A DNA stretch of 64,000 nucleotides from Cystobasidiopsis lactophilus (taxonomy: Eukaryota; Basidiomycota; Agaricostilbomycetes; Agaricostilbales; Chionosphaeraceae): assembly GCA_001599975.1 (NCBI GenBank), contig BCIO01000004.1:533434-597433 (forward strand). Direction: 5' to 3'. Position numbers and translations under genes: made by a program. Position 1 is the stretch's first letter. Each line of letters opens with the position of its first letter. The notes below the pieces were generated by a model, which was not told where the DNA came from, ran no database searches, and saw only the letters and a program-made list of their open reading frames with translations. Shown here one piece after another: positions 45,182 to 56,589 of the stretch.

Positions 45182-46318
45182 TCAAAGCTCACCGCAGTTT
45201 GCGTTGACGATCGAGCCGTTGATCCAGCGTGCTTTGGGTGAGCAGAGCAGCTGATAAAAGACGATGAGCATCAGCCTGAGTAGGAAATTGAAGACGCCCA
45301 CTAGAACCAGGTCGCTGATCTCCTTGGTGCTCGCCACAAGACGCTTGTCGAAGGTGTCTTTGAACTCTTGGGCTGGTTATCCGTTGTCAAAGACAGCTCC
45401 TCAAGTTCCCGTGGACGACACTCACTGTTATTGTGCCACATCCTAAGGAGAAGGTTCCAGCGTTCGCTAAAACGCGCAAGTCCAAAGCAGCCACTCACTC
45501 GGTCTCAATCGGGCCCGGCTCCAAGCAGTTGATGGTGATGCCTGAACTCAAAGGGTGAGTAATGTAACAGGTGGCGAATAGCAACTTTCTGACCATCCTC
45601 TGTATGCAAAGTTTCGGTCAGCACCGGTCCCAGTCCACGACTGGATATCGAGGCCCACCTTTGCCAAACTCGTTGCTCCAGGTGTTGGCATAGCTTTCCA
45701 TGGCCAGCTTGCTAGCAGCCTGCGGATAGCTTCAGCCTGTCTCCGACAGCGTGCGGGGACGAGTCCGACGAAGACGCACATAGACTCCCTTCGTTGCCTG
45801 GCCCAAGCGCGCAGAAATGGAAGTAATGATGATGATCCGCCCATTGTCGTGCTTGACGATGTGCGGCTGGAGGGCCTGGGTGGCAAAGACTGGGCCGCGA
45901 ACATTGATGTTCATCTGCTTGTCGTAATTTTCGAGCGTCAGCGTCTGTAGCGGCGCGTTGATCGACACGGCGGCGTTATGAACCAAGACGTGCAAAGTGA
46001 AGCCTTTGCCAAAGAACTTCTCGGCGGCGGCCAGGATTGACGGGCCGACATCTGGGAGTGCGACGTCCAATTGGATGGCCTGCACCTTGGCCCCGTTGTT
46101 GAGCTTCTTGACGTCTTCGACAACTGCCTCTGCTTTTGATTTCGAGCCCTCGCTGGTGTAATTGAAGAGGACGTTGGCTCCTTCTGTGGCGAGGTCGAGC
46201 ACGACTTGAGCTCCCACGCCACGACTGCATTCAATTCAGAATCCGCCGGTTTTGGATTCACAGACGGAGACACCTACCTTCCTCCAGTCACGATAGCATT
46301 CCTTCCCTTCAAAGACAT
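45182..46318 (-). CDS. Short-chain dehydrogenase/reductase (classical SDR)
   Basis: An NAD(P)-dependent oxidoreductase of about 255 residues. The cofactor motif is split by the first intron: MSLKGRNAIVTGG-SRGVGAQ (T-G-G-S-R-G-V-G). NNA of the family is seen as LVHNAAVSINAPL, the catalytic Ser lies in IIITSISARLG, and Y-x3-K is VYAASKLAME, with the intron exactly after the catalytic Tyr. ITINCLEPGPIET is the usual PG motif. The C-terminus ARWINGSIVNANCG-EL ends at 45182. Two very small exons, 6 nt at 45594-45599 and 5 nt at 45420-45424, are needed or likely. The oxyanion and cofactor features are complete, so it should be active; the substrate is unknown (the fungal relatives include ketoacyl-type and sugar/steroid reductases). 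It is divergent from METTL16 with 386 bases between starts. Confidence 0.85.
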
Positions 46319-46704
46319 GGTGTGCAAATGGAGATCAAGTGTGAAGTGACCGGGTTTCGAACGAGAGCAGGATGGCACGCGGGAGTGGCAATTTCCCTTC
46401 AGACAGTGTGTCTAGCAAGTGCTCTAGCAACCAGATGCAACAAACGCAATGACAGAAGGCGGTTCGCAGTTCGCAGACAAGTTGTTCACTTGCTCCGTGA
46501 CGATCAAGCGGAGCTCCACAATACAACAGTTCTGGCAGCAACCGCGTGCAAGACGGCGTGAAGGAGGAAGGCAGAGAAGGGCGGCGAGGCATGCTCCAAG
46601 GGCCGAAGCGTGCAAGTGGCCGCCAGCAGAAGAGTGGCTGTCTTCTCACCTGAGCTTGAAGTCGACAAGGCGCCTTGTTGATTGACCTCGGCTCGCGGCG
46701 CTCC
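46319..46704. other. Divergent promoter region, 386 bp
   Basis: It lies between the dehydrogenase (-) and METTL16 (+) start codons. I see no conserved coding sequence and no clear repeat. Confidence 0.5.
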
Positions 46705-48491
46705 ATGCCCTACTCCAACCCTTATGATTCCCAGCAGCCAGACTTTGATGAACTGGCCGGCTTGTTCCCCACGCTTAAGCCACAGTGAGCGCCGCAGATT
46801 CAGCGTCCAAATGGCCAATGTTGACGGCCTGGCAGTGTGAAGCATACCAACCGCGGCGCGGCTTACATCGACTTCAAAGATGAAGCAGCTCTAAGGTGTG
46901 TTCATGTCCGCCCGATAGACGCTGTGGAGTCTCAAGAGATGGAGCACAACAGGGCCTTGACGAGCGCCCTGTTCGAGTACGATTTTGGCTTGCGCGTGGA
47001 TTTGCCACCCAACCGCTTGTGTCCTATGGTACGCCCGTTGTCTTGATCTATCTTCATTGAAAGCGTCTTACGGAACGGTGCTACAGATCACTGGCCGGTA
47101 AGAGTGGGCACGATTTGGGGTTCGTCCAAGAGCTCACAACCGCATATCAGGCTCGACTACATCGTATGGCTGCTGAATCTTCGAGAAAACGTCGAAGATT
47201 CCGCTCAAGGCACTCGCCTACCCATCATTGGCCTGGACATGTAAGCTATTCTGTGAACGACCTCACCCAAGCTCAAGAGACCTTTAGTGGCACTGGCGCA
47301 TCCGCCGTTTACTGCCTCTTGGGCGCAGCTCTTGAGCCTCGACTTCAGATGATTGGAACAGGTAAAGCACTTCCCTGGTTGGCCACTCACCTTGCCTTTG
47401 AGCTCACCGCCCGAGCAGATGTGGACCCATTCTCGTTTTCTTGCGCCCAGCAGAACGTGGCCGCCAACCCGACCGTATCAAATCGAATAAGACTCGTGCA
47501 GACCGACCCGGCCGGTCCCTTCTTCACTCAGGGTCAGGTAGCCAATGCCCAGTGCGTACCACGACTTTCGCTTCCATAAGCTGGCACTAAATTCACGAGC
47601 CAGGATCGATTTCACGATGTGCAATCCGCCATTCTACAGCTCTGCCGAAGAGATCGAGGCGCTGGCCGATCAGAAGGAGCAGCCACCAGCCGCGGTCGGT
47701 TACTTTTAGATCCGAGGTGGTGACAGGAGCTCAAAAGCTCCCGCAGGTCTGCTCGGGCGCCGAAAATGAAATGATCACTGAAGGCGGCGAGAGTCTGTTT
47801 GTATCTCGCATGATCGAGGAGTCAGTTTCTGCTGTCAACATCCGGTTCGTCCAAATGCCTGCCCAGACTTTGGCGTTGCTCCTGACCGCTCCCACCGTAG
47901 CTGGTTCTCCACTCTATTGGGACGCTACACCAGCCTTCCTGGGGTTATTCAACGCCTCAAAGAGCTTCCCGTGGCCAGCTATGCGGTAGCCGAGTTTCAG
48001 CAAGGTCAAACTCGCAGATGGGCAGCGGCTTGGTCGTTCAGGCCAGAACGGCTTGATGATGTGAGCCTTTCTCTTTGCTGGGCCCAGCCACTAGCTAAAC
48101 TACATGTGAACGCTAGCGGATGATCCCAGAGACCGCTTCTCTGAGAAGTTTGATTCCGCCACCGAACACCTTCAAGCATCCTACGGCACTCGCAGCAGAG
48201 TCTGTCTGGCAGACCATCAGCTCGGAACTTGCAGCTATAGGCCTCATACTCGGCAACATGAGCGACCAGTCTGCGCACTTCCAGGCTTACGGCAACACGT
48301 GGTCGCGGTCAGCTCGGAGGGCTCAAGCTCGAGGTGTCGCGCTAGCTCCGGGAGAGGTCGTGCTTAGAGGCAGGGTCAGCGTCGAAACTCGATTCGACGC
48401 CACGTTGCTGAGCTTGGTGTGGACGTATGGCACGGACCGGCAGCTGGTGGAGTCTTTGTGGAATCATCTCTTGCGGAAGCTCGCTTCCTGA
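46705..48491 (+). CDS. METTL16: METTL16-type RNA m6A methyltransferase
   Basis: It methylates adenosine in U6 snRNA and, in animals, in SAM-synthetase mRNA hairpins. It has about nine exons. Family blocks in order are MPYSNPYDSQQPDFDELAG, AYIDFKDEAALRALTSALFE, YDFGLRVDLPPNRLCPM, DYIVWLLNL, the SAM-binding IIGLDIGTGASAVYCLLGA, and the catalytic NPPF motif in FTMCNPPFYSSAEEIEAL. LGRYTSLPGVIQRLKELPV and QGQTRRWAAAWSF close the methyltransferase fold. An 11-nt exon at 47087-47097 encodes I-T-G-R. The C-terminal extension to 48491 (TYGTDRQLVESLWNHLL) is shorter than the vertebrate one and lacks its VCR repeats. Its stop is only 24 bases from the PEX6 stop on the other strand. Confidence 0.92.
47087..47097 (+). 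other. 11-nt coding exon in METTL16
   Basis: ATCACTGGCCG lies between gctacag and gtaaga, with introns of 58 nt (47029-47086) and 53 nt (47098-47150). It supplies I-T-G-R in NRLCPM-ITGR-LDYIVWL, matching the family pattern NRLCPxxxNRLNYILWL. Confidence 0.8.
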
Positions 48492-48515
48492 AACTTGTAC
48501 AATATTCAAATTGCA

Positions 48516-51500
48516 TCAAGTGCCGTTGGTCAGGGCTTTGCCTTTGCCTTTGTCCTTCTTCGCAGTGACCGACGAGGAGGAGAACTGCTGCTGCACCTGG
48601 CGATAGTGGGCCATCTCCGCTTCGCTCACACTGGGTACCAGCTCTTGTAGTGCCTCGATGAAGTCGATCTGGGCGACAGTGACCTCGGTCTGTTGCTGGG
48701 TTGCCATTTCTGAAAGAAAGTGCTGAGGCGTGAGTTTTGTCGCCCCCGGCAGCGAGCGTGGCGGCTCAGAATTCAGCTTGGCTAAGTAGCCTTGTCAGTT
48801 TGAAGACCAAAAAGAGGAAATACGGGGTGCACTTACTGATGATGTCCTCGATCTCGGCTGCCTTGCGAGACATCGCTTTTAGCATGGCGTCCGAGCACAA
48901 GGCATAGAAATCAGCGCCAGTGTAGTTGAATGGACATGTCGCGGCAATCTCCCTCAGATCGACGGCCGAGTCTAGGCGGAACTTTCGGGTCAGGGCCTCC
49001 AAGATTCGGAATTGCGATTCGTGGTCGTCTGAAACGCCCAGATAAAGCATCCGGTCAAACCTGCAACTTGGTTCAGCGACTGATAGACTTTGAAATGGCG
49101 CTACACGAAACTGACCGGCCAGGCCGAAGCAAAGCTGGGTCGAGCAAGTCGGGCCTGTTCGTCGCACCAATGACAAAGACGTCAGCCGCCGCGCTCCCAT
49201 CTGACATGCCATCCAGCTCCGCAAGAAGCTGTGAAACAATGCGGTCCATCACACCTCCCGAGTCGCCCTGATTGCCGCGCTTGGGCGCAACTGAGTCCAG
49301 CTCGTCGAAGAAGATGCAGCATGGCTGGGCTTCTCTCGCGCGTTGGAAGATGCGCCGGACATTGGCCTCAGACTCGCCAATGTACATGTTGAGCAGCTCC
49401 GGCCCCTTCACTGAGAAAAAGTTGAGACTGCATGAGGTCGCCACTGCCTTCGCCAGAAGAGTTTTGCCAGTACCGGGTGGGCCATAAAGCAAGATGCCGG
49501 ATCGCCTCTTCAAGCCTTTACCGAACAGGGAAGGATGTTGCAGCGGGAGCTGGATGGTGTCGAGAATGTCAGCCTTGACCGCGGCGAGGCCTCCGACATC
49601 GTCCCATGACACGCTGGGAATTTTTGGGGCGCCGATGGACTCGGAGTATGCTGAGCGAGCTGTGTCGAGGGCCTTCAGAAGATCAGCTTGTGTCAAGGCG
49701 ATGCCTGCCACTCGCGCGTCTTGCAGAGGCATAGTGCTCGGCCTGTGCGGGGGTGAGCTGTCGCTGCAGGTTCAACAAGGAGAGCTTCGTACAGGTTCGA
49801 GATAGCCCGCTCAATACTGAGGACTCTAGACCGGGCAACGAGCGAAGCGATATCTCCAGCAGACAACGCTGCGGTTTGCTGGGCGATGCTGGCCAGATCA
49901 ACGTCCGGGCCGAGATGGTCGGAAGTAGTAGCGGACTGCAGAATGACCAGACGTTCGCGTTCGATGGGGGCCTGAGCATTAGAATCAGCTTTCGGACAAC
50001 TACTGAGGACAAGGAATGGCAGACCTCCAACGTGAATTGGGTCTTGAAGCAATTGAGCAGGCCGACCGGCACTTTGTCCGCCTCTGACGTGGTTGCAGCC
50101 AGAACAACTGGCCATCGCAGCTTGCGCCATGCCCCTTTCACTTCATCCACACAATCCTCCATTGCAGCGACCAGCCGCGAATCTGTCGCACCCAGCGTCA
50201 GCGATAATCAGACGACTCTAAATGCGGAAGGACACACCTTGTCCTGTTTCAGTGTTTTGGGACTTTCTGGCCAGAGCTTCGATGTGCGTCAAGACGACCA
50301 GGCAGGGCGCGCATTCAACCACTTTGCCGATTTTTGCCCGAAGCATGGCTTCCGTTCGGATATCGGTGTCGCCGAGCAGCCTGTAGCAATCGAGCTCGAC
50401 AACATGAAGGGAGGCGTTTCGAGCCGCCTGTGTAAGCAGGAGTCTTTTGCCCGAGCCGCTCGCTCCTCGAATCAACAGCGTCATCGTCAAGTCCAAGCTG
50501 ACCGAGTCTTGAGCCAGTGTAGACTTCAAGTAGCTTGTCAATCGATTCAGAAGGTCCGTCGCATGCGGAGTTTCTGTGCAAAAGGAAAGCTAAGCAGTCT
50601 GGTCGCCTATAAGGCATCGAGTAACTCACTGGCGGACAACCCAAAGAAAGTATCGAGCGGGTAGGCATCTGGGGACGGCAATGCTAGCTGCATCGAGCCT
50701 GATTGAACGACTTGGGTGTGCTGCGCTTGCACGCGCGAGCCGAAGCGGCCAGATGACAACACCTTTCGCTGCGAACCTTTTGCTGGATCTATCGCAATTG
50801 CTGTGACTTTGTAAAAGGCGATCGCTGTGAAAGTGGTTATTTTCTGATCCGCGAATCTGCCAGATGGGATCAGGGAGAAAGCCTTAATAGCACCAAACAC
50901 AGAAGGCCTCACCTCCAACTGCGATCTTCGGACCACCTCACTTCTGCGTCATCCAAGGGCAGCGCCAGAAGATCTCCCTCTTTCATGTAGTAAGGCGGAA
51001 GATTACTGTCGAGCACTCGCTTGATGGCCTCGACGCAGAGGTTTTGGTGGGATCGCAAGGTGGTTTCCGCCGAGCAAACCCTTGTCAGCGTCACATTCGT
51101 CGCAACAGGTATCGAGTCGACATCTTCGTGGCGTGGGACGACTTTGATTTCTACTTGGGGGGCGCCAGCACCAGAGGCGCCTAATACATTGTACAGCAAC
51201 AGCGGATGTGCGAACAGGTGGGTATTGGGTGGCGAAGGCGATATCTGGTCGTCGTCGAAGGCCAGAATTCGGGCAACTCTGGTGTTTTCGGAGTGTCCTG
51301 CTCGCCGCAGAAGGACAAGATCTCCAGACATGAGACCGGTTCGGGCCAGCACGCGAGTAGAGGCGAACACATCAAAAAGGCTGTTGGGCTGGATGTTGTC
51401 GGGGTAGTCTTCTAGAGAAACCGGCGTTGAAAGGCTCCACGCGTTGAGGCTGTACCAGGTTGATTCGCGAGGGATGCCGTTGAGGTTGTTTGTTGCAATC

Positions 51501-52197
51501 GAATACGTGCTTTCGATGTCGTCCAGCGCAGCGTCGTCGTCGGACTCCATCTGGTCCAGGAACTCGGCGGAAAGGAAAGACTCATCGATTGAGAAGCCTC
51601 CGACATCCGTCCTCGTCCCTTCCTCGACATTGGTGCCAGCGGATGCTTCTGGCGCCTCCAACAAAGTCACGGCGCTGGCGCCCCTATCGAAAACCCCTTG
51701 GTCGACAGGCTGACAAGACACGATCGTGACAGCTCTTGAAAGGTCGTGGCCAATGTAGATTTGGGCTCCTTGTCGGACCAAAGTTTTTGGGGCCGCCAAT
51801 GCATCATGCAAAAGTTGCGGGTGGCCCGCCAACTCGTTGTAGAGACTTGTTTCGGCAGCTACAACTACTTCTTGCAGCGGGAGTGGGATGGTCTTGCTAA
51901 TTTTGACGCCGCGCAGGGTGGAGATTGAAGGCGGGACAAGCAGGAGGTTGGCAGCCAAGCGACTCAGCTGTGACTCGGTCGTCAACCCTGCTCGCAAACT
52001 GAAAGGCTGATACGTACCTTTGGATGGGTAGAGGATTCGGAAGCGGAACCGAAGCAGAGATATGGGCGCTGCTCTCTCCGCCAGCTCAAAGCCAAGCATT
52101 GCTCCGTTTGCACGGCCAGGCTCTCATATATTTCGGCGGGTAGTTCTAGTAGATCATTCTGAGTGTCGTCACTGATCGCCACTCGGTCTAGGAACAT
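48516..52197 (-). CDS. PEX6: Peroxin-6, AAA+ ATPase of peroxisome biogenesis
   Basis: With Pex1 it extracts ubiquitinated Pex5 from the peroxisome membrane. It is about 1,080 residues. The N-terminal domain runs from [11 protein letters not shown] (52197) to about 50900. The D1 ATPase (about 50220-50600) is degenerate: the P-loop is GASGSGKR and the Walker B position reads [11 protein letters not shown] with no D-E. The D2 domain (about 49080-49650) is complete: VSWDDVGGL, Walker [16 protein letters not shown], Walker [21 protein letters not shown] and the arginine-finger region [20 protein letters not shown]. This D1/D2 split is known for Pex6. The C-terminal block is [28 protein letters not shown], typical of Pex6, followed by a Lys/Gly tail. 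An upstream ATG near 52263 exists in another frame, so the exact N-terminus is open. Confidence 0.93.
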
Positions 52198-52503
52198 CGA
52201 AAGTGACGGCCAGCGAGCAACTGTCGCGAAAGCGCTGAGCGACGGTTGAGCCGGCGGGCAACATGTGGCGATGGCGTTGTGGATTCTGGTGGCAGTTCAA
52301 GTGCAGTTTTACAGTCAAGCTTCTACAAATCTGTTTTCCCAGTGTGATCGTAAAGTCTCGCGACCAAAAAGTCTCGCGAAGCATCTCTTAAGCCCATCTC
52401 GACACCCAGCACGCCCATACTCCGCCTCTCCGGTTGAAACCATGTCCCTGCCCTATTTGACATCCTTCCCGAGCTTTCGCACACCTATTGCCCTTGGTGG
52501 CCT
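52198..52503. other. Intergenic region, 306 bp
   Basis: It lies between the PEX6 start and the 3' end of the small membrane-protein gene on the same strand. A plus-strand frame from 52442 (88 codons) overlaps the downstream exon and is treated as a shadow. Confidence 0.4.
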
Positions 52504-52852
52504 TCAGCTATTGGCCGTAACTAGCTCCGCTCGCTCCAACGAAACGACGATCTTGAGCGGCGTAGATGTCAACTTCGCTGGCGCAGGGACTGCCGGACTG
52601 CCATTGGACAGGGTGTTAAGATCACTGTTGGAACGACAAGAGAGAGATGATGCGGAGAACGTACGCTGGGAAGGGGACGCCGAGAGTCGACGCCACATCC
52701 GCTGGTAGAATCTTTTCGCAGTCCCAGTGGCGCGTATTGCCACTTCGCCTGTATCTTCGATGCAAGTAGGCGGCGCAGGCAAAAAGTACGAGGAGAAGGA
52801 CGATGCACAAGACGCTAAGGGCGGAAGCCACCACGGCAGGCGACCCGGCCAT
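52504..52852 (-). CDS. Small single-pass membrane protein, possible truncated cluster member
   Basis: From the ATG at 52852 (MAGSPAVVASALSVLCIVLL) it reads one membrane span, a basic stop-transfer (YLHRRYRRS), and a cytosolic segment. A 40-nt intron with donor gtacgt (about 52618-52657) would join it to DLNTLSNGSPAVPAP and a stop at 52504. The span-plus-Ser-tail layout and the position next to the three relatives at 53.6-58.3 kb suggest it is the 3' half of a fourth member. No head domain or signal peptide is found up to 53640. The frame is open upstream to about 53050 and includes SCSCL, which recalls the SCL before the stalk in the others. It may be a decayed copy. Confidence 0.35.
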
Positions 52853-53647
52853 GCCAGAGTGCGAGGGGCGGAGTCGCGGGGCAAAAAAGGCTAGGCCTGC
52901 TAGCTGGACAAGACCAGGATCCGGCGGTGGGTCAATTAAGCTGACGGAGGTCAGGCAAGAGCAAGAGTGCCGGGCGCCCTTCAAGCCATTCTGCGTGTGT
53001 CTGTCTAGTCGACACAGTCCACAAGAGCGTGTCAACCGCTTCCGAAACAACAGTACGAGGCCTTAACAGAAGGCAGCAACAAAGGATTGGCCGAGTCAGC
53101 CCATGCTCGAGCGAACTGAAACCTGATTCTGTGCCAGTCTGCTCGATTCGCAAGCATCAAAGGCTGATCTCGGCAGGGATGTGGCGTCCACAAAAGCGAC
53201 ACACGGTAGTACTTAGAATTACTGACCATTGAGAGCTAGAACGCGACGGAATCGTAGCGCCAGGTCAAGCTCATGTCCAGCTCATCAGTGCGCCGCTTTG
53301 CCTCTCATGGTCAACTGTGGTGCAATTCCAGGCAGTTTTGTATTAGGAAGAGCACATAAATAGCCCTAAGTGTACACTAGACGTGGAAATGGGGCTCGAT
53401 AGCTTAATGCGGGTACCCGAGTTGAAGCAGTGATGAGTCGGCCTGCGACGTTTCGCTTGGGATGGGTATCGACGATGGTAAAGCTTTGCTGAAGTAGGGT
53501 CTCGGAGGCGGTCTAAAGCGGAAAGAACGCTGGGGCAAGGATCATCTGAAGGCACGCTGGTGACCATGCTGCTGATTTCGACTTGCGTTGCGCCACTGCG
53601 CCGAGTGATAAGCGAATCGACGGGACAAGATGATTGACGCGAAGAAC

Positions 53648-54833
53648 TTACTCTTGGTTGGTTTTGTTGGAAAGTCGCTCAAGATACCGAGAAGAGAGTG
53701 ACGATTTTGACTGGTAGAGAATCGAAGATTCAGACAGCGACACACTGGTGCGCTTCTCGAATGCCGACTGAGTGCAGTTTCTGCTAGGCATTGTTAAGTG
53801 TAAAACAGCAATGCAACGGCAAGAAAGACGTACGAACTGGCGTCTGAGCTACCGCTTCCTGAAGTCCACTCGATCGCGTAGAATTTCTGCAAGTCGCGAT
53901 TTTGGACTACCAGGCGACGTCGCATGCGATAGATGCAAATAAGCATAGCCACCACGATTATCGTCACTGCTGAGGCAATCGCGACCCAATTCCATAGCGA
54001 AAGCGAAGGTGTGGGCAACTTTTGGGGAAGACGAAGATTCGGCCCAAGAGAGCGACTTGCTCAGTCTGGAACAATCATAAGCGAGTTTTGAGGTAGGTCT
54101 CTAATGAGATTAAGCTTGCCGAGATCCCAAAACTGACGTTGGCTTCGAAACGAAGACGGTTTGCATGTTCGGTGGCACACCTGATTGCTGTGACGAAGAG
54201 GACGATAGCGAGATCAAAGCCGACGTCGCAGTGAGCGGACTGATGGCACATTTGAGTTCAAGCTCCCTCCAACCCTGAGAAACCCACGAATTGGGCGCTT
54301 GGCTGGAGGCAGAGGTAGAGGAGATGGCTGGCGAGAGAATCGACTGGCTTGTGCTTGACGTTGAGTTAACTGATGAAGACCAGTGCTATCAAGGGAGTTT
54401 TCTACAAAGATTGGAATGGGTACGCACGGCAAGAGTCATTCGCAGAGGTCATCACGGTGTGCAGCTCGTTCTGATATAGGCCGCCGGCCGAGTCCGACAG
54501 CTTGAACCGAATGACAGTGCCTGGGCTCTGGTTGACCAGCCAGTAGAAAGGGCTTGAATTAGTATCTTTGGTCTGCTGGTATAGGGTCGAATTGTCGGCG
54601 TTGTCCACGACAACGAAGGTGTAAGGAGGATGGCCCGACGGCGCCCAATCATGCTCTGATATAGAGTCGTCAGAACCTTCAGCTGACACGGCAGCGGCTG
54701 AAGGAGTGGGAATCCTACCGCTGTTCGAGCACAGCACTGGGTCATACACGCCAGCAAGCTTCAGGGCCTGCTGCGCATGGGAGACCTGAAAGATGGCCAG
54801 TGCCAGCAGGTTGAAAGGCAATAACGACTTCAT
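53648..54833 (-). CDS. Single-pass membrane protein with secreted head and Ser/Thr stalk (cluster member B)
   Basis: It starts MKSLLPFNLLALAIFQVSHA, a clear signal peptide. The outer head contains PPYTFVVVDNADNSTLYQQ, then FYWLVNQSPGTVIRFKLSDS and TVMTSANDSC. An intron with donor gtgcgt joins SC to LNSTSSTSQSILSP, a Ser/Thr stalk. After further splicing one membrane span follows (NWVAIASAVTIIVVAMLICI), then a basic border YRMRRR and a cytosolic tail (RTSVSLSESSILYQSKSSLS), ending NKTNQE at 53648. The head pattern (PYxxxVxD...W.V...GT.V.F.L.DS.G...V...SCL) is shared with the two genes upstream and is, in my recollection, common in basidiomycete membrane proteins without a known function. It could be a surface sensor or adhesin. 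Confidence 0.72.
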
Positions 54834-55292
54834 TAGGGTATAACTTGGGGGGCGAGGTGGTGGCAGTCCAAAGGCGTCCCCGATGGAACACAGTGGGCCG
54901 AAAGATGGAACAGCAAGGCACGGCTTCTGTCCTAGAACGTTGGAACTGTCAGAGGACACACTCCAGGACGCTCTGTTGCCTTCGAGAGATTTAGCAAAAT
55001 GCAGACAACGGAAGCATTAGTTGTTTCGCCCGACGCGTTCGCAATACTTCCGTGCGAGAAGGACGTTTCAAACGGCAAGACTGTCATCACACGTCTTGGA
55101 GGAGGTATATGACAGTCAGACATTAGGATAATAGGCACCTGGAGGTCGGCGCAAACGCGTTGATCAGGAGTGGGTTGGCTTTCGGGTGGTCAACAGCGAA
55201 AGCATGACAAAAAAAAAAGGCAATCCCAATTTTGTGATTAGGCCCGTATGTAGCATGAACAGAAGGTGCGACTTTCTCAAACAAGTCTAAAG
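54834..55292. other. Intergenic region between cluster members, about 460 bp
   Basis: It holds no recognisable exon. A run of A bases (about 55205-55214) is the only simple sequence seen. Confidence 0.5.
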
Positions 55293-56589
55293 CTATGCCT
55301 CCGTTGCCGGGAAGTCGGTGAAGGAGGATAGCGAGACGGCCTGGGTGTCGAACACTGTCTCTGGGACCACGGTGGTACCGGGAGGGTGCATAGGAGCACC
55401 GCGAATCCAAGCACGAGAGGTCACTGAGCGAGCCGGCAAGGTGGACCTGAGATATGATGAATCATCGGAGGCATCGGACAGAATGGATGACGCCCTGCTG
55501 CTCCGCCAATGCTCTCTTTTGCGACTTGGGACAGATCATCAATGAGCATAGAAAGACGAGGGTCGAAGAGTGAGACTCAAGCTACCTTTCGGGCAGCGGG
55601 AAGCTGGCCTCGCTCGTCCGACCGAGGCTCTCCCGCTTGGGTCCCGTCATGGAAGACCTGGCAAGCCTGTTTCGGCCTTAGTGACAGAACGAGCAAGATA
55701 CGACATCAAAACTTGCCACGGTGACTTTGCGAGAGAGTTACGGTCATAGCCGGGATCCGTAAAGAGAAGGAATCGCTTCTGTCCAGCTCGCGTTCGCATG
55801 CAGTAGAACAGCAAGGCGACGACGGCCAAAGTGCCGAGGCCAACTCCGCCCCATAAAACGACTTGCGCCATAACGGAAAGGCCACCATCGTCCCCAGGCA
55901 GGGCTGACGAAGAGCTCGAGGAAGCTGAGCTCGTTTTAGACGAGGTAACGCTCAGATTGCGACTAGAGGTGCTATTCTGAAACGCATGTGATGAGGAAAG
56001 AGAAGCAGACTTTGGTGGATTTAGAGGAGAGAGTCCATCGGAAGATGTCGTGGTGGTAGTGCGCGTTGAGGACAACGAAGTTGACGAAGCAGACGATGTA
56101 GAAGTGGTTGTGAGGGAGCTTGAAGGCATCAATTGCCCATAGTCGATGTAGAATTGGGACTGTTAGACAGAAGAATGAGCTCCGGCATCAAGTGTTCCCT
56201 GCGTGCTCAAACGCACTCGAAGACCGGCGTTTTGACCCAAACAAGAGGTGACGCTACTCGCTTGGACAGTGTGGGGGACTCCTTCAAAATTGGCGCCTGG
56301 GCTCAACGGCAAAAGCGGTCCGGTCAGCGTGTCCCCAACCCAGGTAGAGTAGACAACACGCACCCGTTGAATCCTGAAGCACAAATCGAACCACACCGCC
56401 TGTTGGCACGTCGCAGATCCAGTCCGGGCAGCCTGTCGAGTTGTCCTGGCAGCGCCCGATGTACTCGATGATCCGAAGATCGCCATCCGTGACGAAGAGG
56501 TCATAAGGCGCTTGGTCCTGCGAGTCCTGGCGGAAAGGATGGCTGGTGCTGGCGCATTGCGCAAAGTCCGGGATCGCATCAAGCAGCAT
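55293..56589 (-). CDS. Single-pass membrane protein with secreted head and Ser/Thr stalk (cluster member C)
   Basis: The head reads FAQCASTSHPFRQDSQDQAP, then YDLFVTDGDLRIIEYIGRC, CPDWICDVPTGGVVRFVLQD and, after an intron, GANFEGVPHTVQASSVTSCL. The stalk is Ser/Thr-rich (56132-55900). One membrane span follows (VVLWGGVGLGTLAVVALLFY), then CMRTRAGQKRFLLF. The cytosolic tail continues over at least two introns with GPKRESLGRTSEASFPLPE and RSSRASSILSDASDDSSYL, ending FTDFPATEA at 55293. The first exon with a signal peptide was not found; 56589 is an internal ATG and the true start probably lies in the 540 bases upstream. Tail Ser residues near Arg (RESLGR, RASSIL) look like kinase sites; that reading is inference. 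Confidence 0.68.

Noticed and set aside
52442-52708. Plus-strand frame starting MSLPYLTSFPS, 88 codons
   Set aside because: It overlaps the minus-strand span and tail exons, and has no signal, domain or splice support. It cannot be excluded but is unsupported.
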